The position numbers and the translations under genes were made by a program. The notes beneath the pieces are model-generated. The model saw only the letters and a list, made by a program, of their open reading frames with translations, made no database searches and was not told the origin of the DNA. From Agrobacterium vitis (GTDB lineage Bacteria; Pseudomonadota; Alphaproteobacteria; Rhizobiales; Rhizobiaceae), in the NCBI RefSeq assembly GCF_037039395.1, contig NZ_CP146244.1, positions 1,116,001 through 1,180,000 of the forward strand: a stretch of DNA of 64,000 nt, in the 5' to 3' direction. Of the stretch, positions 27,667 to 36,192 are shown one piece after another. Numbering within the stretch: the stretch's first letter is position 1; every line of letters starts with the position of its first letter.

Positions 27667-29726
27667 TCCGATTGGCAACAGATGTAGGTGGAACCTTTAC
27701 CGATCTCGTCGGCTATGATGAGGGAAGCGGCGAGATTTTCACCGCGAAAAGCCTGACGACGTCAGATAACCAGTCTGGCGGCGTGCTCGATGCGATCGAT
27801 GTCAGCGAGCGCAAGGATGGTTTGCGGGTCCGCGACATCACCTTCTTTGCCCATGGCGGCACCACGGTGATCAACGCGATTACCGAGCGCAAGGGGGCAA
27901 AGACCGCACTCATCACCACTGCCGGGTTCCGCGATGTGCTGGAAATCGGCCGTGGCAACCGGCCCGACCTTTATAATCTGCATTTCCATAGTCCCGAGCC
28001 TTTCGTGCCCCGCCATCTTCGCTTCGAGGTGCGTGAACGGGTCGATGCGTCCGGCAATGTGCTCCTGCCGATCGAATTGAACGATCTGCGCGAAATAATC
28101 CGCGTCTGCACTGCTGAGGATGTCGATGCGGTCGCCATCCTGTTTCTGCACAGCTACGCCAATCCCGAGCATGAGCAGGTCTGCGCCGATATTCTGGCCG
28201 ATGCCCTGCCATTTGCCTCGATCTGCGCCAGCCATGAGGTTTCGCGGCAATGGCGGGAATATGAACGTACCAATACAACCGTGCTGAATGCCTATGTGCA
28301 GCCAGCCATCCAGCAATATTTCGAAATGATGGAATTTGCGCTCGCCAAGCGCAACCTGACTTGTCCTTACTACGCCATGCAATCCAATGGTGGCATTTCC
28401 TCCTTCGATCAGGCTGTGCAACAGCCGCTGACGCTGGTGGAATCCGGTCCGGCTGGCGGGGTCGCTGGGGCGGCGCGCATCGGCGTGGAGCTTGGCGAGA
28501 GCGAAATCCTGTCCCTGGATGTTGGCGGCACAACAGCCAAATGCTCGCTGATCCATGGTGGACGTCCGACGCTGAATACCGAATACCGGTTGGAACACAC
28601 CCGCATTCAGTCCGGCTATCCCGTGCAGGTGCCTGTCGTCGATATCGTCGAAATCGGCTCCGGCGGCGGCTCTATTGCCTGGATCGATGCGCGCGGTAGC
28701 CTGCGCGTCGGCCCTGAAAGCGCCGGTTCGGCCCCTGGACCGGCCTGTTACGGGCGCGGCGGCACAAAACCGACGCTAACAGATGCATTGCTGACGCTCG
28801 GCATTTTCGATCCCGCTACCTTTGCCGATGGCACGCTGCATCTGGATAAGGAGAAGGCGGCAAGCGCCATCGCAACGGTGGCCGGGCCGATGAATATGTC
28901 GATAGAGGATGCTGCGGGTGCGATCATGGACATTGCCCATGCCAGCATGATCAATGCCCTGAAACTGGTGACGGTTCAGCGCGGCCATGATCCACGCGAT
29001 GCCAATCTGGTGATCAGTGGCGGCGCCGGTCCGGCGCTGGCCAGCCATCTCGGGCGCGAATTGCGTGTGAAGGCGACGGTCGTGCCGCCGCATCCCGGGA
29101 TTTTTTCCGCCTGGGGCATGCTGGCAGCCGAACCCCGTGCCGATTTCCGCGAAACCTGGTTTCATCTGTTGGCCGACCGGGCACTGGAGGAGGCTGCCAC
29201 CCGGTTCACATCGCTGGAGCGTCAAGCTATCGCCTATTTTTCGGCAGGCGCCGAGGCGCAGGTGGCATTCAACCACCAGATCGAAGCTCGCTATAAAGGT
29301 CAGGAACATGGCGTTTTTGCGCGGTTCGAGGCGGGCGACACCATTGAAACTTTCAGCCAAAGGTTTCATGATGTTCATGAACGCGCCTATGCTTTCCGCC
29401 TGCCCGCAGCCGAGATCGAACTGACGACGCTGCATCTCGAAGCCGTTTTGAAAGGGCAGGTCATTTCCCTGCCAAAACTGAAAAGGCAAGACATGACGAT
29501 TGACGCGGCCAGGGTCGGCGAAAGGAAGGTTTATTTCGGTGGATCCACCGGTTGGCAGACCTGTGCCGTATACGAGCGGGCCCGGCTTCCTGTCGGTCAG
29601 CCTGTATTTGGCCCGCTGCTGATCGAGGAGGCGACGGCGACGACGCTGGTGCTTGAGGGCCAGTCAGCCAGCCTGACCGAAACTGGCATTCTCGTCATTC
29701 ACGAAACGGACATGCAGGCCGCATAG
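27663..29726 (+). CDS. hyuA: Hydantoinase/oxoprolinase subunit A (HyuA family)
   Basis: The ATP-binding partner of HyuB, 687 residues. It has the actin/Hsp70-like phosphate loop DVGGTFTDLVGYD at the N-terminus, FFAHGGTTVINAI, GFRDVLEIGRGNRPDLYNL and a second DVGGTTAKCSL loop near residue 285, followed by EIGSGGGSIAW. These place it in the hydantoinase A/5-oxoprolinase family. It overlaps hyuB by 4 bases and is followed one base later by the ABC ATPase gene. Confidence 0.92.
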   Translation: MIRLATDVGGTFTDLVGYDEGSGEIFTAKSLTTSDNQSGGVLDAIDVSERKDGLRVRDITFFAHGGTTVINAITERKGAKTALITTAGFRDVLEIGRGNRPDLYNLHFHSPEPFVPRHLRFEVRERVDASGNVLLPIELNDLREIIRVCTAEDVDAVAILFLHSYANPEHEQVCADILADALPFASICASHEVSRQWREYERTNTTVLNAYVQPAIQQYFEMMEFALAKRNLTCPYYAMQSNGGISSFDQAVQQPLTLVESGPAGGVAGAARIGVELGESEILSLDVGGTTAKCSLIHGGRPTLNTEYRLEHTRIQSGYPVQVPVVDIVEIGSGGGSIAWIDARGSLRVGPESAGSAPGPACYGRGGTKPTLTDALLTLGIFDPATFADGTLHLDKEKAASAIATVAGPMNMSIEDAAGAIMDIAHASMINALKLVTVQRGHDPRDANLVISGGAGPALASHLGRELRVKATVVPPHPGIFSAWGMLAAEPRADFRETWFHLLADRALEEAATRFTSLERQAIAYFSAGAEAQVAFNHQIEARYKGQEHGVFARFEAGDTIETFSQRFHDVHERAYAFRLPAAEIELTTLHLEAVLKGQVISLPKLKRQDMTIDAARVGERKVYFGGSTGWQTCAVYERARLPVGQPVFGPLLIEEATATTLVLEGQSASLTETGILVIHETDMQAA

Positions 29727-29727
29727 G

Positions 29728-30825
29728 ATGGCCATATCCATCAGCATAGATGCTGTGACGCGCAGTCATGGTCCGGTTCGGGCGGTCGATGACCTGTCGC
29801 TGGAAATCAAGGCAGGGGAGTTCTTCACCCTGCTTGGGTCTTCCGGCAGTGGCAAAAGCTCGCTGTTGAAGCTGATTGGCGGATTTGACCAGCCGAATGC
29901 GGGCAGGATCCTGTTCGACGGTCAGGATGTGGCCGCCGTGCCAGCCAATCGCCGCCCGGTCAATACGGTGTTCCAGGGGCTTGGTCTGTTTCCGCATATG
30001 TCGGTGGCGCGTAATATTGGTTACGGATTGAAGCTGCGCGGTCTTTCCGGCGCGGCCCTCGAGGCCAAGGTCGGGGAGGCATTGGATCTGGTGGAACTGT
30101 CCGGATTTGGCGAGCGTGATGTCAATCTTCTGTCCGGCGGCCAGCGGCAGCGTGTGGCTCTGGCGCGTGCGCTGGTGATGGAGCCTGGTATATTGTTGCT
30201 GGACGAGCCTTTGACCGGTCTGGATGAGCGGCTTCGCCAGCAGATGCGCAATGAATTCGGCCGCTTGCACAAGCGCACCGGCGCTACCTTCATTCTCGTC
30301 ACCCATAATCAGGACGAAGCCCTCAGCCTGTCCGACCGGATGGCCATCATGCATCAGGGCCGGATCGAACAGCTTGGCCGGCCCGACCAGTTTTTTCATG
30401 CGCCCGCCAACGCCTTCGTCGCCCGGTTCATCGGCATGGATAATCTGCTGCGGCCTGAGCGGCTGGAAGGATCTGGCGCGGATACTGTGGCGATCATCGC
30501 TGGTCAGGCCGTGCCGGTCACGGTCCCGGATGGTAATGTTAGCGCCAACCTGGTGGTGATCCGCTCCGACCGGTTGGTCATTGAGCCTGAGGTTGGAACC
30601 GCCGCTGGCGATGGGGCGTCCCCTCAATTGGTGCTGCGTGTGGTTGCCACCACTTTTCGTGGGTTGCATCGGGATGTCACGCTGGCGTTTGGTGACGGGC
30701 AGACCTTGACGGCGATCTGCGATGCGGATGCGCCGTCTTTGAGTGTCGGGCAGGATGTGGGCCTGTCGATAAAGCCGGGTGCCGCGCTTTTGACATCCGA
30801 CAAGGGATTGCCGCTTGCGGTGTAA
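29728..30825 (+). CDS. ABC transporter ATP-binding protein (PotA-like)
   Basis: Powers the importer of the hyu operon from the cytoplasmic face. The 365-residue protein has Walker A GSSGSGKSS near residue 38, signature LSGGQRQRVALARAL, Walker B ILLLDEPLTGLDE and the switch His in LVTHNQDEA. The C-terminal ~110 residues form a TOBE-type domain as in polyamine and related importers. Only one base separates it from hyuA. Confidence 0.92.
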   Translation: MAISISIDAVTRSHGPVRAVDDLSLEIKAGEFFTLLGSSGSGKSSLLKLIGGFDQPNAGRILFDGQDVAAVPANRRPVNTVFQGLGLFPHMSVARNIGYGLKLRGLSGAALEAKVGEALDLVELSGFGERDVNLLSGGQRQRVALARALVMEPGILLLDEPLTGLDERLRQQMRNEFGRLHKRTGATFILVTHNQDEALSLSDRMAIMHQGRIEQLGRPDQFFHAPANAFVARFIGMDNLLRPERLEGSGADTVAIIAGQAVPVTVPDGNVSANLVVIRSDRLVIEPEVGTAAGDGASPQLVLRVVATTFRGLHRDVTLAFGDGQTLTAICDADAPSLSVGQDVGLSIKPGAALLTSDKGLPLAV

Positions 30826-30892
30826 AGCCGCCGCCTGTGGCATGAGACGTGCATAAAAATGGGGTCTCATCAGTGAGAACAAGGGAACAACA

Positions 30893-32071
30893 ATGGCGAC
30901 GAGTTTGAAAAATGGATTTTCGGTCAACCGGAGCAATATGCAACGGCGCGACCTCTTGAAATTTGCCGGTGCTGGCGGGTTGGCGCTGGCTGCCGGTCAT
31001 CTGGGGCTTGGCCGTTCGGCTTTTGCCGCAGAGGCGAAATCTGTGGCTTTCTGGGGCACGGCGACGCTTGATATCGGTGAAAAATGGGCGGAATTTGCCA
31101 CCCAGAATGGTGTGAAGCCGGAATTTACCGATAATGGCAACGATCTTGGTCCTGTCATTGCCCGTCTGGCCGCCGGCAATGCCAATGATCTGTTCGACAT
31201 CGGCGGTTTTCAGGGCGGCGCTGAAAAGGAACTGGCCCGTCAGGGCGCGATTATTCCTTGGGATGTCAGCAAGATTGCCAATTACGACAGTATCTGGCAG
31301 TGGGCGCGTGACATTCCCTACCTCAAGCACGAGGGCAAGCAATACGGCATTCCGACCGTGGTCAATGCCGACTCGATCATCTATCGCTCCGACAAGCTCG
31401 GCAAGGTCGATAGCTATGGCGTGATCTTCGACCCGAAGATGAAGGGCAAGGTCGCCATGGAGGATGCCTGGATCAACAGCGCGATCTTCGCTGCGATCTA
31501 CCTCAAGGAAGGCGAGAACAAGCCGATCAAGGACCCGGGTAATCTGAGCGAATCCGAACTTGGTCTGGTGATGGAATTCCTGATCAAGCACAAGAAGGAC
31601 GGCCAGTTCCGCACCTTCTGGAATGGCTGGGAACAGGGCGTCCAGTTGGTTGCCAATGAAGAAGTCGATGCGATGACCGGCTGGGAGCCGATTGTCTATG
31701 AAGGCCGCAAGCGCGGACTGAAAGTCGATTATGCCGCCCCTGTCGAGGGCTATGAAGGCTGGGCCAATAATACGGTTCTGCTCAAGGGCGCTGGCGAACG
31801 CGGTGTGAGCGATGCCGCGCATCAATTCGTCAATGGTCTGCTGGGAGGTCTCTATGGCTGCGAGCTTGGCAAGGCGCGGGGCTATCTCGTGCCGACTGAC
31901 AACAATGTGGTCTATGCCAAGGCCCATCCCGACGAATACAAGCCGGAAGAGGTTCAGGCACGGGCAGACCACGTTAAAGCCAAGTTCGCCGGCAAGGTCT
32001 TCTGGCAGAATACCCGTCCGGACAATTTCCAGCTCTATGAAGAGTGGTGGCAGAAACTCCGCAATGCTTAA
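30893..32071 (+). CDS. ABC substrate-binding protein (PotD-like), Tat signal
   Basis: The periplasmic receptor of the hyu-linked importer, 392 residues. The N-terminus carries a twin-arginine motif QRRDLLKFAGAGG and a hydrophobic stretch ending at SAFAAEA, so export in folded form by Tat is likely. The fold resembles spermidine/putrescine-binding proteins (for example YGIPTVVNADSIIYR and AMTGWEPIVYEGRKRG). A GGGAACAACAATG context supports the ATG at 30893. A hairpin follows the gene. Confidence 0.88.
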   Translation: MATSLKNGFSVNRSNMQRRDLLKFAGAGGLALAAGHLGLGRSAFAAEAKSVAFWGTATLDIGEKWAEFATQNGVKPEFTDNGNDLGPVIARLAAGNANDLFDIGGFQGGAEKELARQGAIIPWDVSKIANYDSIWQWARDIPYLKHEGKQYGIPTVVNADSIIYRSDKLGKVDSYGVIFDPKMKGKVAMEDAWINSAIFAAIYLKEGENKPIKDPGNLSESELGLVMEFLIKHKKDGQFRTFWNGWEQGVQLVANEEVDAMTGWEPIVYEGRKRGLKVDYAAPVEGYEGWANNTVLLKGAGERGVSDAAHQFVNGLLGGLYGCELGKARGYLVPTDNNVVYAKAHPDEYKPEEVQARADHVKAKFAGKVFWQNTRPDNFQLYEEWWQKLRNA

Positions 32072-32110
32072 GACCGCATCTGTGGTTTTGGAGCATAAAC
32101 ACTAAAGTCA

Positions 32111-32141
32111 GCCTGTCGCCGTGTTTTGCCCGGCGACAGGC
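32111..32141 (+). terminator. Intra-operon hairpin after the binding-protein gene
   Basis: An 11-bp perfect stem GCCTGTCGCCG/CGGCGACAGGC with a 9-base loop in the 163-base gap between the binding-protein and permease genes. No T tract follows. Such structures commonly protect the upstream mRNA and keep binding protein above permease levels. Confidence 0.65.
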
Positions 32142-32234
32142 CTCTGATGATTTGACTGCGCCATGCGTTTTGTAAAACTCATAAAAAATGCCGCAATGCT
32201 TTAAATTTGCTGCATAATAATCCATGGAGCGTGC

Positions 32235-33101
32235 ATGAAATCGACCGGACGACTGCCTGTCCTGCTGATGGCACCGCCTTTGCTGGCGCTGCTGGCGCTT
32301 GGCTTGGCGCCGTTGCTGGTGGTGCTGGTGTGGAGCTTCTGGTCCTGGGACCCCTTGACCTACTGGATCAAGCCGGATCTCAGCTTAGCGGGCTACGCCG
32401 CCATTCTCCAGGCTGGACGCTGGACAGTGATTGTCTCCACGCTTGCCAAGGCCTTTCTGACGGCGGGGCTCTGTCTGGTGCTCGCTTATCCCGCTGCCTA
32501 TGCCGTGCATTTCCTGTCAGGCCGCAGGCTGTCAGTGGTGCTCCTGGCTTTGATGACGATTCCGTTCTTCACCTCCTACCTGATCCGCTCGTTTTCCTGG
32601 CGGCTGGTGTTGGGGCGGACCGGCGTGATCAACGGTTGGCTGCAACATTTCGGCCTGACCAGCGCGCCGGTCGATTGGCTGCTGTTCAGCGATTTCGCTG
32701 TTATTGTCGGGCTGGTCGCTTCCTATCTGCCATTTGCCACCTTTCCTTTGCTGCTCGCCATGCGTCGGGTGGATGCGACCGTCCTTGCCGCCGCGCAGGA
32801 TCTCGGTGCTGGTTTCTGGCGCATACTCGTCACCATTCTCCTGCCGCTCACCCGATCCGGTCTGTTTGCTGGCTTCCTGTTCGTGTTCGTGATGGTCGCC
32901 GGGTCTTCCACCGAAGTGCAGATGCTGGGTGGGGCAGGGGCCTCCATCGTCACCGTGATGATCAACGATGTGATGCGGGTGGCAAATTACCCACTGGCCT
33001 TCGCCATTTCCACCATCGTCCTGATTGTGGTGTTCGGCATGGTCCTGATTGGAAACCGGCTGTTCGGGCTGGCGGCGCTGTTTGGAGATCGCTCGGCATG
33101 A
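32235..33101 (+). CDS. ABC transporter permease (PotB-like)
   Basis: An inner-membrane permease of 288 residues with six hydrophobic segments. It has the cytoplasmic EAA-type loop VLAAAQDLGAGFWRILVTI, which docks on the ATPase, and the N-terminal LLALGLAPLLVVLVWSFWSW. It overlaps the second permease gene by ATGA. It completes, with the neighbouring gene, the membrane channel of the hyu-linked importer. Confidence 0.92.
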   Translation: MKSTGRLPVLLMAPPLLALLALGLAPLLVVLVWSFWSWDPLTYWIKPDLSLAGYAAILQAGRWTVIVSTLAKAFLTAGLCLVLAYPAAYAVHFLSGRRLSVVLLALMTIPFFTSYLIRSFSWRLVLGRTGVINGWLQHFGLTSAPVDWLLFSDFAVIVGLVASYLPFATFPLLLAMRRVDATVLAAAQDLGAGFWRILVTILLPLTRSGLFAGFLFVFVMVAGSSTEVQMLGGAGASIVTVMINDVMRVANYPLAFAISTIVLIVVFGMVLIGNRLFGLAALFGDRSA

Positions 33102-33893
33102 TGAGAGCAGAGGGCCGGGCAAACCAGATATTGATCTGGGCCATGACGATTTTCGGCCTGTTGGCGATCTATGCGCCGCCGCTTTATCTGCTGGGTGTTT
33201 CCTTCAATCCGTCGCTTCAACCGGGATTGCCTGGTTTGGCTGACCTGACGGTGAAATGGTATGCCGCCCTGCCAGCCGAAACGGCGCTGGTAGCGGCCCT
33301 CTGGCAATCGGCCAGCGTCGCCCTGCTGACGGCAATAGGCGCCACGCTGCTATCGCTTATGGCGGCACTGGCCTATTTTGAGCTGCGCAGGACCCGCGAC
33401 ATATGGTTTCTAGCCGTGATCCTGCCGATGTTCGTGCCTGGTGTCATCCAGGGGCTGGCGCTTTCCACTGTGTTCAGACCGCAGCGGCATCAAGCCCTCG
33501 ACCTGGACAATTACCGCCGGGCACCTGCTCTGGGCCATGCCTTTTGCGTTTATCGTCATCCTCACCGGTTTTTCCGCCGTGCGGCCCGTCTTTCTGATGG
33601 CGGCAGCGGATCTGGGCGCCAGCCGCTGGCGGCAGTTTCGCGACATTACCCTGCCGCTGATCCGGCCAGGCCTGATCAGCGCCTTCATCTTTTCGTTCCT
33701 GCTGTCGCTGAATGAATTTACCCGCGCCTTCTATCTGGCAGGGCGGCAGAATACGCTTCCGGTCGTGCTGTTCGGCAAAATGAACGGCGGCGCGTCGCCG
33801 ACGATCTATGCGATGTCCGGGGCGATTTTCATCATCTCGGTGTTTTGCGTGGCTGTCATTGCCGCTTTTGCTGGTTCCAGAACCAAAGCTTGA
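33098..33893 (+). pseudogene. ABC transporter permease (PotC-like), frameshifted
   Basis: The second permease of the hyu-linked importer. The first frame (MMRAEGRANQILIWAMTIFG... to GLALSTVF) covers the N-terminal third; the rest, from DRSGIKPSTWTITAGHLLW through the EAA loop MAAADLGASRWRQFRDI to the stop at 33893, is in the next frame. Removing one base near 33474-33480 joins them into a normal ~264-residue protein. If the extra base is real, the importer lacks a subunit; a sequencing error is the alternative. Confidence 0.85.
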
Positions 33894-33902
33894 TAATCCT
33901 CG

Positions 33903-34793
33903 TCAGGGCTTATAGTGGCCGATCCAGCGCGCCGCAGGCTCGATGCCGCCAAGCGGAAACAAATGCAGCTTGCTGATTCTGCTCTGCGGATTTTCAACCT
34001 TGTAGGCGAGCAACTGCCCAACAATATCCGTCGGCTCATAAGGCATCAGCAGTTTACGCAGGTCGAGCGCGCGTTTTTGCAGCACTTTCAAGGACGGCCC
34101 AACGCCGCAGGAGATTGCATATTTGATCAGTGTCTGAAGCTTGGCGGGTCCGGCAATGCCGACATGGATCGGCAATGCAATTCCGAGGGCGTCGATTCGC
34201 TCGGCCCAGTCGATGATGACCCTGGCGTCGAAGGCAAATTGGGTGACAATCGCCATCTGCGCATCCGTCCGGCTGGAGAAGTCCAGCTTCCAGCGCAGCG
34301 CTGCATCGATTTGCGTGGTGGAGCCATCGGCATCGATATCGCGATTGCCTTCCGGGTGGCCGGCAATATGCAGGCGGGTAAAGCCGAGCCTGTCGAACAA
34401 CCCGGTTTCAATCAGCTCCATCGAACTGGAAAGCGTGCCGCGTGGCTTTGCTATGCCGCCAGCCAGCAGAAGTGCCTGGCGCACATCGGCTTCATCCCGG
34501 TATTGTTTCAACAGGTCTTCCAGTTGCGTGGCATCGGCAAGGCTGCGAGCCGGAATATGCGGCATGACCGGAAAACCTTGGCCATGAAGGCGCTTGGCGG
34601 TCGCAACCATGTCCTCGAAAGGCGTGCCATCGACATGAGCGATATAGATTCGGGTGCCCGCTGGCAACAGGGCCTGGAAACTATCGATTTTCGCCGCTGT
34701 TCGCGGAGTGACCTCGATGGACCATGCGTCCAGAAGACTGCCCTGATCGGCAGGATATTCGCGATTATCCGTCAGAACCGCTTTGTCCATCAT
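33903..34793 (-). CDS. Methylenetetrahydrofolate reductase-like protein
   Basis: A 296-residue TIM-barrel protein of the MetF-related family that interconverts methylene- and methyl-tetrahydrofolate. Visible landmarks are SIEVTPRT near the N-terminus, FPVMPHIPARS, LLLAGGIAKPRG, IAGHPEGNRDI and IVTQFAFDA, ending in HLFPLGGIEPAARW. I chose the ATG at 34793 because GGAGA sits at the right distance. It converges on the hyu operon (9-base gap), so a role in one-carbon flow from substrate breakdown is possible but inferred. Confidence 0.75.
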   Translation of the reverse strand: MMDKAVLTDNREYPADQGSLLDAWSIEVTPRTAAKIDSFQALLPAGTRIYIAHVDGTPFEDMVATAKRLHGQGFPVMPHIPARSLADATQLEDLLKQYRDEADVRQALLLAGGIAKPRGTLSSSMELIETGLFDRLGFTRLHIAGHPEGNRDIDADGSTTQIDAALRWKLDFSSRTDAQMAIVTQFAFDARVIIDWAERIDALGIALPIHVGIAGPAKLQTLIKYAISCGVGPSLKVLQKRALDLRKLLMPYEPTDIVGQLLAYKVENPQSRISKLHLFPLGGIEPAARWIGHYKP

Positions 34794-34887
34794 GGTCGTT
34801 CTCCGCAATGCCTTTGCCAGTCTTTAGCATCTCCATGGCGAAAATCCGCTCGAATTTGCGACAACCTCAAGTCACTGATGCATTTGA

Positions 34888-34902
34888 GATATTCGTAATA
34901 TC
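34888..34902. promoter_or_regulatory. Inverted repeat between the MTHFR-like and nspC genes
   Basis: A perfect repeat GATATT-CGT-AATATC in the 262-base gap between these divergent genes, 95 bases before the MTHFR-like start. It could be an operator for either gene; no regulator is assigned. Confidence 0.4.
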
Positions 34903-35055
34903 TTCATCCGGGAGGATATGAGCCCTTTTCGGCAGGAAAAATAATGTGGTGTCATCAGCTTGAAGCATTTTTCCGGGAAAAGGCCGGAGCGACTTGCCTT
35001 CAAGGGCCAGATTTCTTAAACGACCCCTTCGAATTCATGGAAAGGCGTAGCCATC

Positions 35056-36154
35056 GTGCTTCAGACCCCGTTTTATCTCATCGACAAGAGCAAGCTTCTT
35101 TCCAATATGGAGAAGATTGCGCTTCTGCGCGAGACCTCCGGTGCCAAGGCTTTGCTGGCGTTGAAATGTTTTGCCACCTGGTCGGTCTTCGACCTGATGC
35201 GCGAGTATATGGATGGCACCACCTCGTCCTCGCTTTACGAGATTCGGCTCGGCCGTGAAAAATTCGGCGGCGAGACCCATGCTTACTCTGTTGCCTATGG
35301 CGACAATGAAATCGACGAGGTGATTTCCCACGCCGACAAGATCATCTTCAATTCGGTCGGTCAGTTGGAGCGCTATGGCGACAAGGCCTCCGGCATTACC
35401 CGCGGCTTGAGGCTGAACCCGCAGGTCAGCTTCCTCCAGCTTTGACCTTGCCGATCCGGCCCGTCCGTTTTCACGGCTTGGGGAATGGGATGCGGCCAAG
35501 GTGGAAAAGGTCATGGACCACATCAGCGGCTTCATGATCCATAATAATTGTGAAAACAAGGATTTCGCCCTGTTCGACACCATGCTCTCGGATATCGAGG
35601 CAAAATTCGGCTCGCTTTTGCATCGTGCCGAATGGGTCAGCCTTGGCGGCGGCATTCACTTTACCGGCGAGGATTATCCGCTAGCGCAGTTTGCCGAGCG
35701 GCTGAAGCGGTTTTCCGGACATTATGGCGTCCAGGTCTATCTGGAGCCGGGCGAGGCCTCGATCACCAAATCAACGACGCTGGAAGTCTCGGTTCTGGAT
35801 ACGCTGTATAATGGCAAGAACCTCGCTATCGTCGATAGCTCGATTGAGGCTCATATGCTCGACCTGCTGATCTACCGCGAAACCGCCAAGCTGGAGCCGA
35901 ATGCAGGCGACCATAGCTATATGATCTGCGGTAAATCGTGCCTGGCTGGCGATGTATTTGGCGAGTTTCGTTTCCCTGAAGCCTTGAAGGTCGGCGACCG
36001 GATTTCCATCCAGGATGCCGCAGGCTATACGATGGTCAAGAAGAACTGGTTTAACGGCGTGAAAATGCCGTCCATCGCCATCCGTGAACTGGATGGCAGC
36101 ATCAGGACTGTCCGCGAGTTTTCCTACGCGGACTTTGAACAAAGCCTCTCCTGA
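35056..36154 (+). pseudogene. nspC: Carboxy(nor)spermidine decarboxylase, frameshifted
   Basis: Removes CO2 from carboxyspermidine to give spermidine (PLP enzyme). The first frame (GTG start at 35056) reads LQTPFYLIDKSKLL, the PLP lysine in LLALKCF near residue 37, and ends at NPQVSFLQL. The second frame continues with SSFDLADPARPFSRLGEW and runs through EWVSLGGGIHFTG, YLEPGEAS and GKSCLAGDVFGEF to 36154. Dropping one C in the run at 35431-35437 restores NPQVSFSSFDLADPAR, the family sequence. If real, the alternative spermidine pathway is broken; if error, the gene is normal. Confidence 0.88.
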
Positions 36155-36192
36155 GGCTTCTGACGATTGGACAAAAGGAGTTGGTCCGCATC

